DNA from: Xanthomonas sp. NCPPB 1128
GTDB lineage: Bacteria; Pseudomonadota; Gammaproteobacteria; Xanthomonadales; Xanthomonadaceae
DNA: 64,000 bases
Reading direction: 5' to 3'
Assembly (NCBI RefSeq): GCF_001043115.1
Contig: NZ_LFME01000003.1
Location: 173,874-237,873 of the forward strand
Shown: positions 18,729-26,814 of the stretch, in pieces
How the letters are laid out: each line of letters begins with the position of its first letter
Position numbering within the stretch: position 1 is the stretch's first letter
Program-made: the position numbers and the translations under genes
Notes under the pieces: model-generated
The model's database searches: none
What the model was told of the DNA's origin: nothing
Seen by the model: the letters and a program-made list of their open reading frames with translations, nothing else

Positions 18729-19132
18729 GGATGCGCCCGATCTCCCCTGGAAGGCTGGCCGTGGCGGCATGCAGGCACGCGACGGTCTCCGATTATGACC
18801 GCAGCGCAGCATGCGCGCGCACGCGCGGCATCTTCCCTCCGCGACCAGCGTGCCCCGCAGCGGAAGCGCGTGTGCAGCGAAACCACGCGTGCCCCGCTCG
18901 AAACAGCGCCGCGACAAGGGCTTACGCGCGTCATCGGGCGAGCGAGCTCGCGCCAAGGCCGCCCTTACAGCAAGCCCGCTTCAAAAACATGTCATGTAAC
19001 GCAAATTTTTCGTTACTTTTCCGATTTGTTCATGCTACGGTCAAGAAACGTGAAACGGACTTCACACCATCTGAACGTACCGGTCTAGGAAGGGACCCGC
19101 GTACTGCACATGCATCTAGGGGAATTTTGTCA
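18729..19132. other. Divergent promoter region between sulfotransferase and TonB receptor 2
   Basis: A 404-bp spacer. The receptor-proximal 150 bp are distinctly AT-richer and contain the inverted repeat at 18996–19016; AGGGGAA at about 19117–19123 is a good ribosome-binding site for receptor 2. No gene is seen. Confidence 0.5.
18996..19016. promoter_or_regulatory. Inverted repeat GTAACG-N9-CGTTAC upstream of TonB receptor 2
   Basis: Perfect 6-bp arms (18996–19001 and 19011–19016) flank an A/T-rich 9-nt centre, about 120 bp before the receptor start and about 270 bp before the divergent sulfotransferase. It looks like a dimeric-regulator operator, but this is inferred only from symmetry and position. 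Confidence 0.35.
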
Positions 19133-21988
19133 ATGTCAGTCAAAGCACCGACTCCCAAGCGGAGTCTTCTGGTCGTTGCTGTGTCCGCCATTCTGGCCCT
19201 GCCTGCCTCGCAGGCACTGGCGCAAAGCCAGAATCCGAGCGAGGAATCGGAAACGGAACAACTGACCGAGGCCACCGGCGCCAAGGCGCATACCCTGGAG
19301 AAGGTGACGGTGACCGGTTCGCGCATCCAGCGCACCGAAGTCGAGGGCCCCTCGCCCGTCACCATCATCTCCGCCACCCAGATCGAGCGCGAAGGCTTCA
19401 ACACCGTCTTCGACGCGCTGAGCACGCTCACCCAGGCGTCCGGCTCCACCCAGAACGAGCTGTTCGCCGGCGGGTTCACGCCCAATGCCAGCGTGATCAA
19501 CCTGCGCGGCCTCGGCCCGGGCCGCACCCTGCTGCTGATCAACGGCCGCCGCGCCGCGGACTATCCGCTGCCGTACAACGGCCAGAGCAACTTCGCCAAT
19601 TTCGGCAACATTCCCGCCGCCGCGGTCGATCGCATCGAGATCCTCGCCGGCGGCGCTTCGGCCATCTACGGCTCCGACGCGGTCGCCGGCGTGGTCAACG
19701 TCATCCTCAAGACCAACTACGAGGGCGACCTGGTCAAGCTGCGCGGCAGCACCCTGACCCGCGGCGGCGGCGACACCGGCGACTTCCAGTGGATCGGCGG
19801 CAAGACCGGCGACCGCTGGAGCCTGACCTACGCCTTCGAATACACCGCCGGCGAGCCGCTGTTCGCCTACCAGCGCGACTTCATGGATTCGGCACTGGAC
19901 AATCCGTTCCCGCCGGCCTTCGTCGGTATCCAGCCCACCGGCACCATGCGCGTGCGTCGCCGCACCGGCTCGACCACCAACTCCTACTTCGCACCGCCGG
20001 CCGGCGCCTGCGAACAGCTCGGCGACGAGTGGGTGCGCTGGAACTACCGCACCGCCAGCGCCAGCGGCGCCATCACCAACCTCGGCCAGGCCTGCGGCAC
20101 CTTCAAGGACCCGGCCTACCAGACCATCCGCAACGAGAACAACGACCTGTCCGGCTATGCCTACGGCACCTTCGATTTCGACGGCGGCGTGCAGGGCTGG
20201 GCCAGCCTGCAGGCTTGGTCGTCCGAATCCAAGTACACCTCCGGCACCCAGTTCTGGTCCGGCCGTACCAACGGCGCGCTGTGGTTCGACCCCGGCTTCA
20301 ACGCGCTGGTCGACGCGCAGCGCGTGTTCACCCCGCAGGAAGCCGGCGGCGTGGAGCACCTGATGGCGCGCAACAAGGAGAAGTCCTACGACTTCGCCGC
20401 GGGCCTGCGCGGCAAGTGGGGCGACCGCTTCGATTGGGACCTGACCCTGTCGCGCGCCGAGTACAAGGTCAAGGTCGACCGTCCGCGCCTGGTGGCGTCG
20501 GCGGTCAACGATTACTTCCTCGGCCAGCAGCTGGGCACTCGCGTGGTCGGCGGCGCCACCTACCCGGTGTATCGCCTGAACCAGCAGCGCTACTACAGCG
20601 CACTGACCCCGGACCAGTTCGCGGCGTTGAGCACCACGGTCAAGACCGACGCCAACTCGCACGTCAACCAGGGCAACTTCGTCCTCTCCGGCGACCTGTT
20701 CGAGCTGCCGGCCGGCGCGCTGGGCTTCGCCGGCGTGGTCGAAGCCTCGCAGCAGGAGTACAAGCTCAACGCCGATCCGCGCATCCTGCCCGACTACACC
20801 GGCGCCGACCGTCCGTACAACCTCACCGGCACCGGCGGCGGCGGCAAGCGTGACCGCTACGCGCTGGGCGTGGAGCTGTCGATTCCGATCCTCAGCTCGC
20901 TGAAGGCGCACCTGGCCGGGCGCCTGGACAAGTACGACGACGTCACCGCGGTGGACGACGCCAAGACCTGGAATGCCGGCCTGGAGTGGCGTCCGCTGGA
21001 CAGCCTGCTGCTGCGCGGCTCCTACTCCACCAGCTTCCGCGCGCCCGACCTGCACTACGTGTTCGCCGATCGCAGCGGTTCGTTCTCGAGCATCTTCGAC
21101 ACCCGGCGCTGCCTGGAAAGCGGCCGCGCCGCGGCGCAGTGCCCGACCTCGGACACCACGGTGAACTACACCGCCTACGGCGTGCGCCAGGGCACCACCG
21201 CCCTGTCCGAGGAAACCGGTACGTCGTGGACCGCCGGCTTCGTGTGGGACGTGCTCGACGGCCTGTCGGTCACCGCCGACTACTACGACATCCGCCTGAA
21301 GAACGTGGTGGCCGACATCACCTCCACCTACATCCTCGACGGCGAAGCCGGCTGCGTGACCGGGCTGACCCGCAACCGCAATCCGTTCACCCTGGGTGCG
21401 CCGGGCTCGGCGTTCTGCAACGACATGCTGTCGCGGGTGACCCGCCTCAGCGCGCCGGGCACGCCGAACGACGGCCAGATCACCGAGATCCGCCGCGGTC
21501 CGATCAACCGCGCCTTCCTCGGCACCAAGGGCATCGATGCGTCGCTGGACTACCGTCTCGACACCGATCGGCTGGGCGACTTCCGTTTCCAGGTGGGCTA
21601 CTCGCACACCCTCGAGCAGAAGTCGGCCGAGTTCAAGGGCGACCCGATCCTCGATTACCGCGACGACCTGAGCAACTTCGACTTCCGCAGCCGCATTCGC
21701 ACCACCGCGACCTGGCAGAAGAACGACTGGCAGGCGGCGGTGTTCATGATCCGCTACGGCAGCCTGCCGAACTGGCAGGAGACCGGCCGCATCGCGCCGT
21801 ACTTCCTCTGGAACGCCAACGTGGGCAAGAAGCTGACCGACAAGCTGACGGTCAACTTCTACGTCAACAACGTGTTCGACAAGACCCACCCGAAGGACAG
21901 CGGCTACAACACGTATCCGTACTTCTGGCGCGCCTACAGCCCGTACGGCCGCGAAGTGGCGGCGGAGTTCCAGTACCGCTTCCGCTGA
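19133..21988 (+). CDS. TonB-dependent outer-membrane receptor 2
   Basis: A 951-aa receptor with a signal peptide (residues 1–31, SQALAQ), an acidic linker, the TonB-box-like segment EKVTVTGS, a plug domain (PVTIISATQI, LLINGRRAADY, VDRIEILAGGASAIYGSDAVAGVVNVIL) and a barrel ending EFQYRFR. It belongs to the same class as receptor 1; differences are concentrated in the barrel loops, as expected for different ligands. The start at 19133 is supported by AGGGGAA 9 nt upstream. The S9 peptidase gene follows 79 nt downstream on the same strand. Confidence 0.94.
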   Translation: MSVKAPTPKRSLLVVAVSAILALPASQALAQSQNPSEESETEQLTEATGAKAHTLEKVTVTGSRIQRTEVEGPSPVTIISATQIEREGFNTVFDALSTLTQASGSTQNELFAGGFTPNASVINLRGLGPGRTLLLINGRRAADYPLPYNGQSNFANFGNIPAAAVDRIEILAGGASAIYGSDAVAGVVNVILKTNYEGDLVKLRGSTLTRGGGDTGDFQWIGGKTGDRWSLTYAFEYTAGEPLFAYQRDFMDSALDNPFPPAFVGIQPTGTMRVRRRTGSTTNSYFAPPAGACEQLGDEWVRWNYRTASASGAITNLGQACGTFKDPAYQTIRNENNDLSGYAYGTFDFDGGVQGWASLQAWSSESKYTSGTQFWSGRTNGALWFDPGFNALVDAQRVFTPQEAGGVEHLMARNKEKSYDFAAGLRGKWGDRFDWDLTLSRAEYKVKVDRPRLVASAVNDYFLGQQLGTRVVGGATYPVYRLNQQRYYSALTPDQFAALSTTVKTDANSHVNQGNFVLSGDLFELPAGALGFAGVVEASQQEYKLNADPRILPDYTGADRPYNLTGTGGGGKRDRYALGVELSIPILSSLKAHLAGRLDKYDDVTAVDDAKTWNAGLEWRPLDSLLLRGSYSTSFRAPDLHYVFADRSGSFSSIFDTRRCLESGRAAAQCPTSDTTVNYTAYGVRQGTTALSEETGTSWTAGFVWDVLDGLSVTADYYDIRLKNVVADITSTYILDGEAGCVTGLTRNRNPFTLGAPGSAFCNDMLSRVTRLSAPGTPNDGQITEIRRGPINRAFLGTKGIDASLDYRLDTDRLGDFRFQVGYSHTLEQKSAEFKGDPILDYRDDLSNFDFRSRIRTTATWQKNDWQAAVFMIRYGSLPNWQETGRIAPYFLWNANVGKKLTDKLTVNFYVNNVFDKTHPKDSGYNTYPYFWRAYSPYGREVAAEFQYRFR

Positions 21989-22012
21989 GCCGCGGCACGC
22001 GCACTGGAGGTC

Positions 22013-22040
22013 AGCGAGAGCCCGGCATCGGGCTCTCGCT
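22013..22040 (+). terminator. Perfect 12-bp hairpin between TonB receptor 2 and S9 peptidase
   Basis: AGCGAGAGCCCG (22013–22024), loop GCAT and CGGGCTCTCGCT (22029–22040) form a flawless 12-bp stem. No T-tract follows, and the next gene starts 27 nt later. It is therefore better read as an intra-operon attenuator or a 3'-end-protecting hairpin than as a full terminator. Confidence 0.55.
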
Positions 22041-22067
22041 GTGTGCAATCACGCAAAAAGGATGCTC

Positions 22068-24071
22068 GTGAAACGACTCGTTGCTTTCTGTGCGTTGGGG
22101 CTGTGTCTGCACGGCGGCATGGCCGCCGCCGCTCCCCCGCCCATCGCGGATTTCGTCAAACGCCCCACCTACAGCGCGGTCAAGATCTCGCCCGACGGCG
22201 AGTACCTGGCCCTGACCGTGGACCGCGGCGAACAGGACGTGCTGACCGTGCTCGGCACACGCGACCTCAAGCCGATCAAGGTCAACGTGCTGCCCGACGG
22301 CAAGAGCGTCGGCGCGTTCTACTGGACCGGCCGCAAGCGGCTGCTGTTCACCGCGGTCAAGAAGGTCGGCTCGTTCGAGCGGCCGATGGGCACCGGCGAA
22401 TGGTTCGCGGTCGACGCCGACGGCGGCCAGCCGCGTACCCTGATCGAATACGGCACGCAAAGCGTCACCCAGCGCGGCAAGAGTGTGGGCCGCGAATCCT
22501 TCGCCCTGCTCGACACGTTGCGCGACGACGAGCAGAACGTGGTCATGCAGGTGCGCTACCCGCGCTCCTCGGACGGCGCCGGCACCGAAGTGGTAATGAT
22601 CGACACCCTCAGCGGCCGGCGCAAATCGCTGGGCCGCGCGCCCAAGGCAAACTGCTCCATCGCCCTGGACGCCGCCAAGCAACCCGCCTTCGCCACCTGC
22701 CAGAGCGACAAGGACGAGGACACCGGCTACGACAGCCACAGCGAGGTGTACGCGCTGCAGGACGGCAAGTGGGCGCTGATCAATGCCAGCAAGACCGACG
22801 GTGCGCGCCTGGACATCGACTGGTCGACCGCCAGCGGCCGCGTCTATGCCACCCGCGACGACGGCAAGGCGCCTGGCGCGTTCGGCTACCTGGATCCGCG
22901 CAGCGGCGGTTTCGTCTCCCTGTTCCAGGATCCCACCAGCGAGGTCGCGCGCACCATCAACGCCACCGACGGCTCGGACACCGCACTGGCGGTGGTCACC
23001 GAGGCCGGTGCACCGCAGGTCAAGCTGATCGACGAGACGCATCCGGACGCGGCGCTGTACGCCAGCCTCGCCGCGGCCTTTCCCGGCCAGTACGTCGACT
23101 TCGCCAGTGCCACCCGCAATGGCGACACCATCGTGGTCAGCGTGCGCAGCGACCAGAATCCGGGCGAGCTGTACCTGTACGAGCGCGCCACCGGCAAGGC
23201 CCGCTTCCTGATGAAGAGCCGGCCGTGGATCGATGCGGCGAAGATGGCCACGATCACCCCGATCCAGTTCACCGCCCGCGACGGGCTGCGCATCCACGGC
23301 TACCTCACCGTGCCGGCCGGAGCGCAGGCGAAAAATCTGCCGCTGATCGTCAACGTGCACGGCGGGCCGATGGGGCCGCGCGATACCTGGGGCTTCCACG
23401 CCGAGGCGCAATTGTTCGCCAGTCGCGGCTACGCCACGCTGCAACTCAACTATCGCGGCTCCGGCGGCTTCGGCAAGGCGTTCAGAGACCGCGCCTACGG
23501 GCAGTGGGACGGCGGCATCATGAACGACATCATCGACGGCACGCAGTACGCCATCCAGCAGGGCCTGGTCGACAAATCGCGCATCTGCATCTACGGCGGC
23601 AGCTTCGGCGGCTACGCAGCGATGATGGCTCCGGTGCGCGCGCCGGGGCTGTTCCGCTGCGCGTTCGGCTACGTCGGCATGTACGACGCCAAGATCCAGC
23701 TGCGGCTCAGCGACACCAGCAAGAGCGAGAGCGGCAGGCGCTATCTGCTGCGTGCCTTCGGCAGCACCAGCGCCGAGCAGGAGCGGATGTCGCCGATCAA
23801 CCACGTGCAGGCGCTGACGCTGCCGATCTACCTGGCCGCCGGCGCCCGCGACGACCGCTGCCCGCCGGAGCACACCGAGGCACTGGCCAAGGCCTTGCAG
23901 GCCGCCGGCAACCCGCCCGAAGGCGTGATCGTGCAGTCCGGCGAAGGCCACGGCTTCTACAAGGAGGAGAACAACCTCAACCTCTACACGAAGATGCTGG
24001 CGTTCTTCGACGCGCATCTGGGCGGTTCCGCGCCACGGCCCGACGCATCCGCGTCGGCCGGCGCGCCCTGA
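22068..24071 (+). CDS. Secreted S9-family serine peptidase (prolyl-oligopeptidase type)
   Basis: A 667-aa S9-family peptidase. The GTG at 22068 has AAGG 7–8 nt upstream; an ATG at 22062 is the alternative. A signal peptide covers about residues 1–20. A beta-propeller-like half precedes the alpha/beta-hydrolase domain, which has S512 in GGSFGGYA, D595 (or D596) in GARDDRCPP and H628 in GEGHGFY as the triad. HGGPMGPRDTWGF and NYRGSGGFGK are family signatures. It probably acts in the periplasm on short peptides. Co-orientation with receptor 2 suggests it processes what the receptor imports. Lasso-peptide isopeptidases belong to the same broad family, but no lasso genes are present. Confidence 0.9.
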   Translation: MKRLVAFCALGLCLHGGMAAAAPPPIADFVKRPTYSAVKISPDGEYLALTVDRGEQDVLTVLGTRDLKPIKVNVLPDGKSVGAFYWTGRKRLLFTAVKKVGSFERPMGTGEWFAVDADGGQPRTLIEYGTQSVTQRGKSVGRESFALLDTLRDDEQNVVMQVRYPRSSDGAGTEVVMIDTLSGRRKSLGRAPKANCSIALDAAKQPAFATCQSDKDEDTGYDSHSEVYALQDGKWALINASKTDGARLDIDWSTASGRVYATRDDGKAPGAFGYLDPRSGGFVSLFQDPTSEVARTINATDGSDTALAVVTEAGAPQVKLIDETHPDAALYASLAAAFPGQYVDFASATRNGDTIVVSVRSDQNPGELYLYERATGKARFLMKSRPWIDAAKMATITPIQFTARDGLRIHGYLTVPAGAQAKNLPLIVNVHGGPMGPRDTWGFHAEAQLFASRGYATLQLNYRGSGGFGKAFRDRAYGQWDGGIMNDIIDGTQYAIQQGLVDKSRICIYGGSFGGYAAMMAPVRAPGLFRCAFGYVGMYDAKIQLRLSDTSKSESGRRYLLRAFGSTSAEQERMSPINHVQALTLPIYLAAGARDDRCPPEHTEALAKALQAAGNPPEGVIVQSGEGHGFYKEENNLNLYTKMLAFFDAHLGGSAPRPDASASAGAP

Positions 24072-24144
24072 CCCTGAGCGCAGATCCGCCACGGCGCGCC
24101 GCCGTGGCGCGCGCGGCGCGCTGCACGCGCCGCGCCTTTCCTCG

Positions 24145-24172
24145 CCCTGGCCATCGCGCCAGGGATTTTTTT
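24145..24172 (+). terminator. Rho-independent terminator after the S9 peptidase
   Basis: CCCTGGC (24145–24151), a 6-nt loop and GCCAGGG (24158–24164) form a perfect stem followed by A and seven Ts. It ends the receptor 2–peptidase transcription unit. Confidence 0.9.
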
Positions 24173-24531
24173 GCCGGCCTGGTGCTCCATGCGTCGGCGC
24201 CAGGATCGATCGGGCGAGGCCATGCTACGTGTGCCCGATCCGCGGTCACGTCTCCATGCATGCGCCGTTCCGCTGGCGGCGCGCGCGGGAGACGACGGCC
24301 CAGATCCGCCTGGCCGGCTCCGCGGAGAACACTTGACCCGGCCGCCACGCAGATCGCCGGCATCGCGCGACAGGTCACCAGCGGTATCCTGCCGTCGTCA
24401 TGACCGTTGAAGACGCCCATCGATGCCCCGCGTGAATGTCTCCACCCGTCTCGTCCGCAATCCGCACCGACATCCCGCCAGTTGCACCCGCGTGCGCGCT
24501 ACGCAGGCATGCCCGCTCGAGCCGCAGTGCC
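24173..24531. other. Intergenic region before the VOC gene
   Basis: About 360 bp with no recognisable gene, repeat or RNA. Upstream in-frame extension of the VOC frame reaches 24436, but the added residues are Arg/Ala/Pro-rich and not family-like. Confidence 0.4.
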
Positions 24532-25026
24532 ATGCATGAGCCACACCCCCCCGCCGCGCCGCCACACACCCCGGACGATGCCGGAGTCGTGGCGGTCGAT
24601 CACACTGGCTTCTCGGTCGCGTCGCTGGACGCGGCGCTGCAGTTCTGGACCGAGGCGATGGGGTTCGCCTGCGTGCGCCGCGGCAACATGAGCGGCCCGT
24701 TCCTGCGCGAGGTGACCGGCGTCGACGCGCCGCAGTGCCGCATGGCAGTGGTGCAGGCGCCGAATGGCTATCCCATCGAACTCCTGGAATATTCGACCGG
24801 CCCCGCCCTGGGCAGGGTCCCGGACAGTGCCGGCGCGATCGGCGCCGCGCACCTCGCGGTGACCGTGACGGACATCGGCCGGGCCTTGCGCCGGATGGCC
24901 GCGGCGGGGTGGCCTGCCAAGGGCACGCCACAGCCGATCCCGGCCGGGCCGCGCGCCGGCACCGTGGTCGCCTATGTCAGCGGCCCCGACGGCATCACCA
25001 TCGAACTGATGCAGCCGCCGGCCTGA
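24532..25026 (+). CDS. VOC-superfamily (glyoxalase/dioxygenase-fold) protein
   Basis: A 164-aa vicinal-oxygen-chelate protein with two beta-alpha-beta-beta-beta modules. The four expected metal-ligand positions are visible: H24 (VDHTGF), E83 (PIELLEY), H107 (GAAHLAV) and E158 (ITIELMQ), so the site looks intact. The sequence resembles broad lactoylglutathione-lyase-like VOC proteins rather than true GloA. The ATG at 24532 gives the compact family length after a Pro-rich leader. Convergent with the FAD oxidoreductase, 14 nt apart. Confidence 0.83.
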   Translation: MHEPHPPAAPPHTPDDAGVVAVDHTGFSVASLDAALQFWTEAMGFACVRRGNMSGPFLREVTGVDAPQCRMAVVQAPNGYPIELLEYSTGPALGRVPDSAGAIGAAHLAVTVTDIGRALRRMAAAGWPAKGTPQPIPAGPRAGTVVAYVSGPDGITIELMQPPA

Positions 25027-25040
25027 GCGCCGCCCCGTCC

Positions 25041-26633
25041 TCAGCGGCGCAACAGCGCCATCGCCGCGTTGTGCCCGGGCGCACCGGTCACGCCGCCGCC
25101 GGGGTGGGTGCCGGAACCGCACAGATACAGGCCCGGCAGCGCGCCGCGGTAGGCGGCCTGGCCGAGCATCGGGCGCGCGCTGAACAACTGGTTGAGGCTC
25201 AGCGCGCCGTGGAAGATGTCGCCGCCGATCAGCCCGAAGGTGCGTTCCAGGTCCAGCGGGCTCAGTACCTGCCGGCCCAGCACCGAGGCGGCGAATCCGG
25301 GCGCGTAGCGCTCGACGGTGGCGATCATCAGCTCGGCGACCTCGTCGCGGTGCGCGTCCCAACTGCGCCCGTCCGGCAGCTGCGGCGCCACGTGCTGGCA
25401 GAACAGGCTGGCCACGTGCTGGCCCGGCGGCGCCAGGCTGTCGTCCAGGGTGCTGGGGATCAGCAACTCGACGATCGGCTCGCGCGACCAGCCATGCCGG
25501 CGCGCATCAAGGTAGGCGCGGTCCATGTAGTCCAGGCTCGGCGCCAGCACGATGCCGGCGGTGAGGTGGTCGCCCGGCCCCGGCAGCGCGCTGAAGCTGG
25601 GCAGGCGCGACAGCGCCACGTTCATGCGGAACGTGCCCGACCCGCAGCGCCAGTGCGCCATGCGCGCGCGGGTGGCAGCCGGCACGTGCGCCGGATCGAG
25701 CAGGCGTTCGTACAGCAGCTTGGGGTTGACGTTGGCGACCACGTGCCGCGCCCGCAGGCGCTCGCCCTGTTCGGTGACCACGCCGACCGCGCGCCCGTCC
25801 TCGACCAGGATCTCGCGCACGCCGGCATCGGTGCGGATCTGCGCGCCGGCCGCGGTCGCGGCGCGGGCCATGGCCTGAGTGATCGCGCCCATGCCGCCCA
25901 GCGCATGGCCCCAGGCGCCCTTGACCCCGTTGCTCTCGCCGAACACGTGGTGCAGCAGCACGTAGGCCGATCCAGGCGTATACGGACTGGCGTAGTTGCC
26001 GACGATGCCGTCGAAGCCGAACAGCGCCTGCGCCGCATCGCTCTCGAACCAGCGCTGCAGATACTCGGCGGCGGAGAGGGTGAACAGATCCAGCAGGTCC
26101 TGGCGCAGTTCCGCGTCCAGCGCGTGCAGGCGACGGCCGAGGCGGCCGGCGCGCAACAACTCGGGCAGCGCCTGCAGCCAGCCGCCGTCGGTGACATTGG
26201 GCGGCGGCTGCAGCGCCAGCGCGCGCAGCACGTCGGCGATGCCCTCCAGCCGCGCCTCGTAGGCCGGCAGGCGTGCAGCGTCGCGCGCGGAGAACTTGGC
26301 CAGTTCGGCCTGGGTGTGGCCGGCGCCGGTCAGCAGGTAGCGCCCGTCCGGCAGCGGCAGGAAGTTGTTGCGCCGGCGCGGCACGATGCGCAGGCCGTGC
26401 CCGGCCAGGTCGAGATCGGCGATCACCTTGGGCTGCAGCAGCGACACCGTGTAGGACGCCACCGAGTTGCGGAAGCCGGGGTGGAATTCCTCGGTCACCG
26501 CAGCGCCGCCGACCACACCGCGCCGCTCCAGCACCGTCACCTTCCAGCCGGCCCGCGCCAGGTAGGCGGCGCAGACCAGGCCGTTGTGGCCGGCGCCGAC
26601 GATCAGGGCATCGCATGGCGGCTCGCGGGTCAT
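25041..26633 (-). CDS. FAD-dependent oxidoreductase, CrtI/PYROXD2-like
   Basis: A 530-aa flavoprotein with an N-terminal dinucleotide-binding fold (VGAGHNGLVCAAYLARAG, about residues 12–29) and VLERRGVVGGAAVTEEFHPG, typical of the phytoene-desaturase/PYROXD2 group. The C-terminal FAD-contact segment GLYLCGSGTHPGGGVTGAPG is conserved. There are no carotenoid synthesis genes nearby, so a desaturase role in pigment synthesis is not supported. Similar proteins are annotated as NAD(P)/FAD-dependent oxidoreductases of unknown substrate. The start at 26633 is the ATG before TREPPCDALIVGAG. Confidence 0.87.
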   Translation of the reverse strand: MTREPPCDALIVGAGHNGLVCAAYLARAGWKVTVLERRGVVGGAAVTEEFHPGFRNSVASYTVSLLQPKVIADLDLAGHGLRIVPRRRNNFLPLPDGRYLLTGAGHTQAELAKFSARDAARLPAYEARLEGIADVLRALALQPPPNVTDGGWLQALPELLRAGRLGRRLHALDAELRQDLLDLFTLSAAEYLQRWFESDAAQALFGFDGIVGNYASPYTPGSAYVLLHHVFGESNGVKGAWGHALGGMGAITQAMARAATAAGAQIRTDAGVREILVEDGRAVGVVTEQGERLRARHVVANVNPKLLYERLLDPAHVPAATRARMAHWRCGSGTFRMNVALSRLPSFSALPGPGDHLTAGIVLAPSLDYMDRAYLDARRHGWSREPIVELLIPSTLDDSLAPPGQHVASLFCQHVAPQLPDGRSWDAHRDEVAELMIATVERYAPGFAASVLGRQVLSPLDLERTFGLIGGDIFHGALSLNQLFSARPMLGQAAYRGALPGLYLCGSGTHPGGGVTGAPGHNAAMALLRR

Positions 26634-26814
26634 GGCCGCATGGTAAGCCAGCGCCGGCGGGCCTGCCGACCGGCAGGCGGCGACACCGTCCCACGGCGCA
26701 ATGCCGGGGGCCGCCCATGACCTTCGACACCCCTGAAACCTCCCGCGGCGGCGTAGAGTCTCGCCACGGCCCGTGCGGGCCATTCCTTTATCCACGTTGG
26801 CCTGGAGCCTGCCT

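Noticed and set aside
19136..22048. 970-codon open frame on the minus strand, antisense to TonB receptor 2
   Set aside because: Same shadow pattern as above; the equal length to the previous frame is a coincidence of two similar receptor genes.
19133..24172. Lasso-peptide or other RiPP gene cluster
   Set aside because: The S9 peptidase and receptor recall lasso isopeptidase loci, but there is no precursor peptide, B/C processing gene or ABC exporter within the window.
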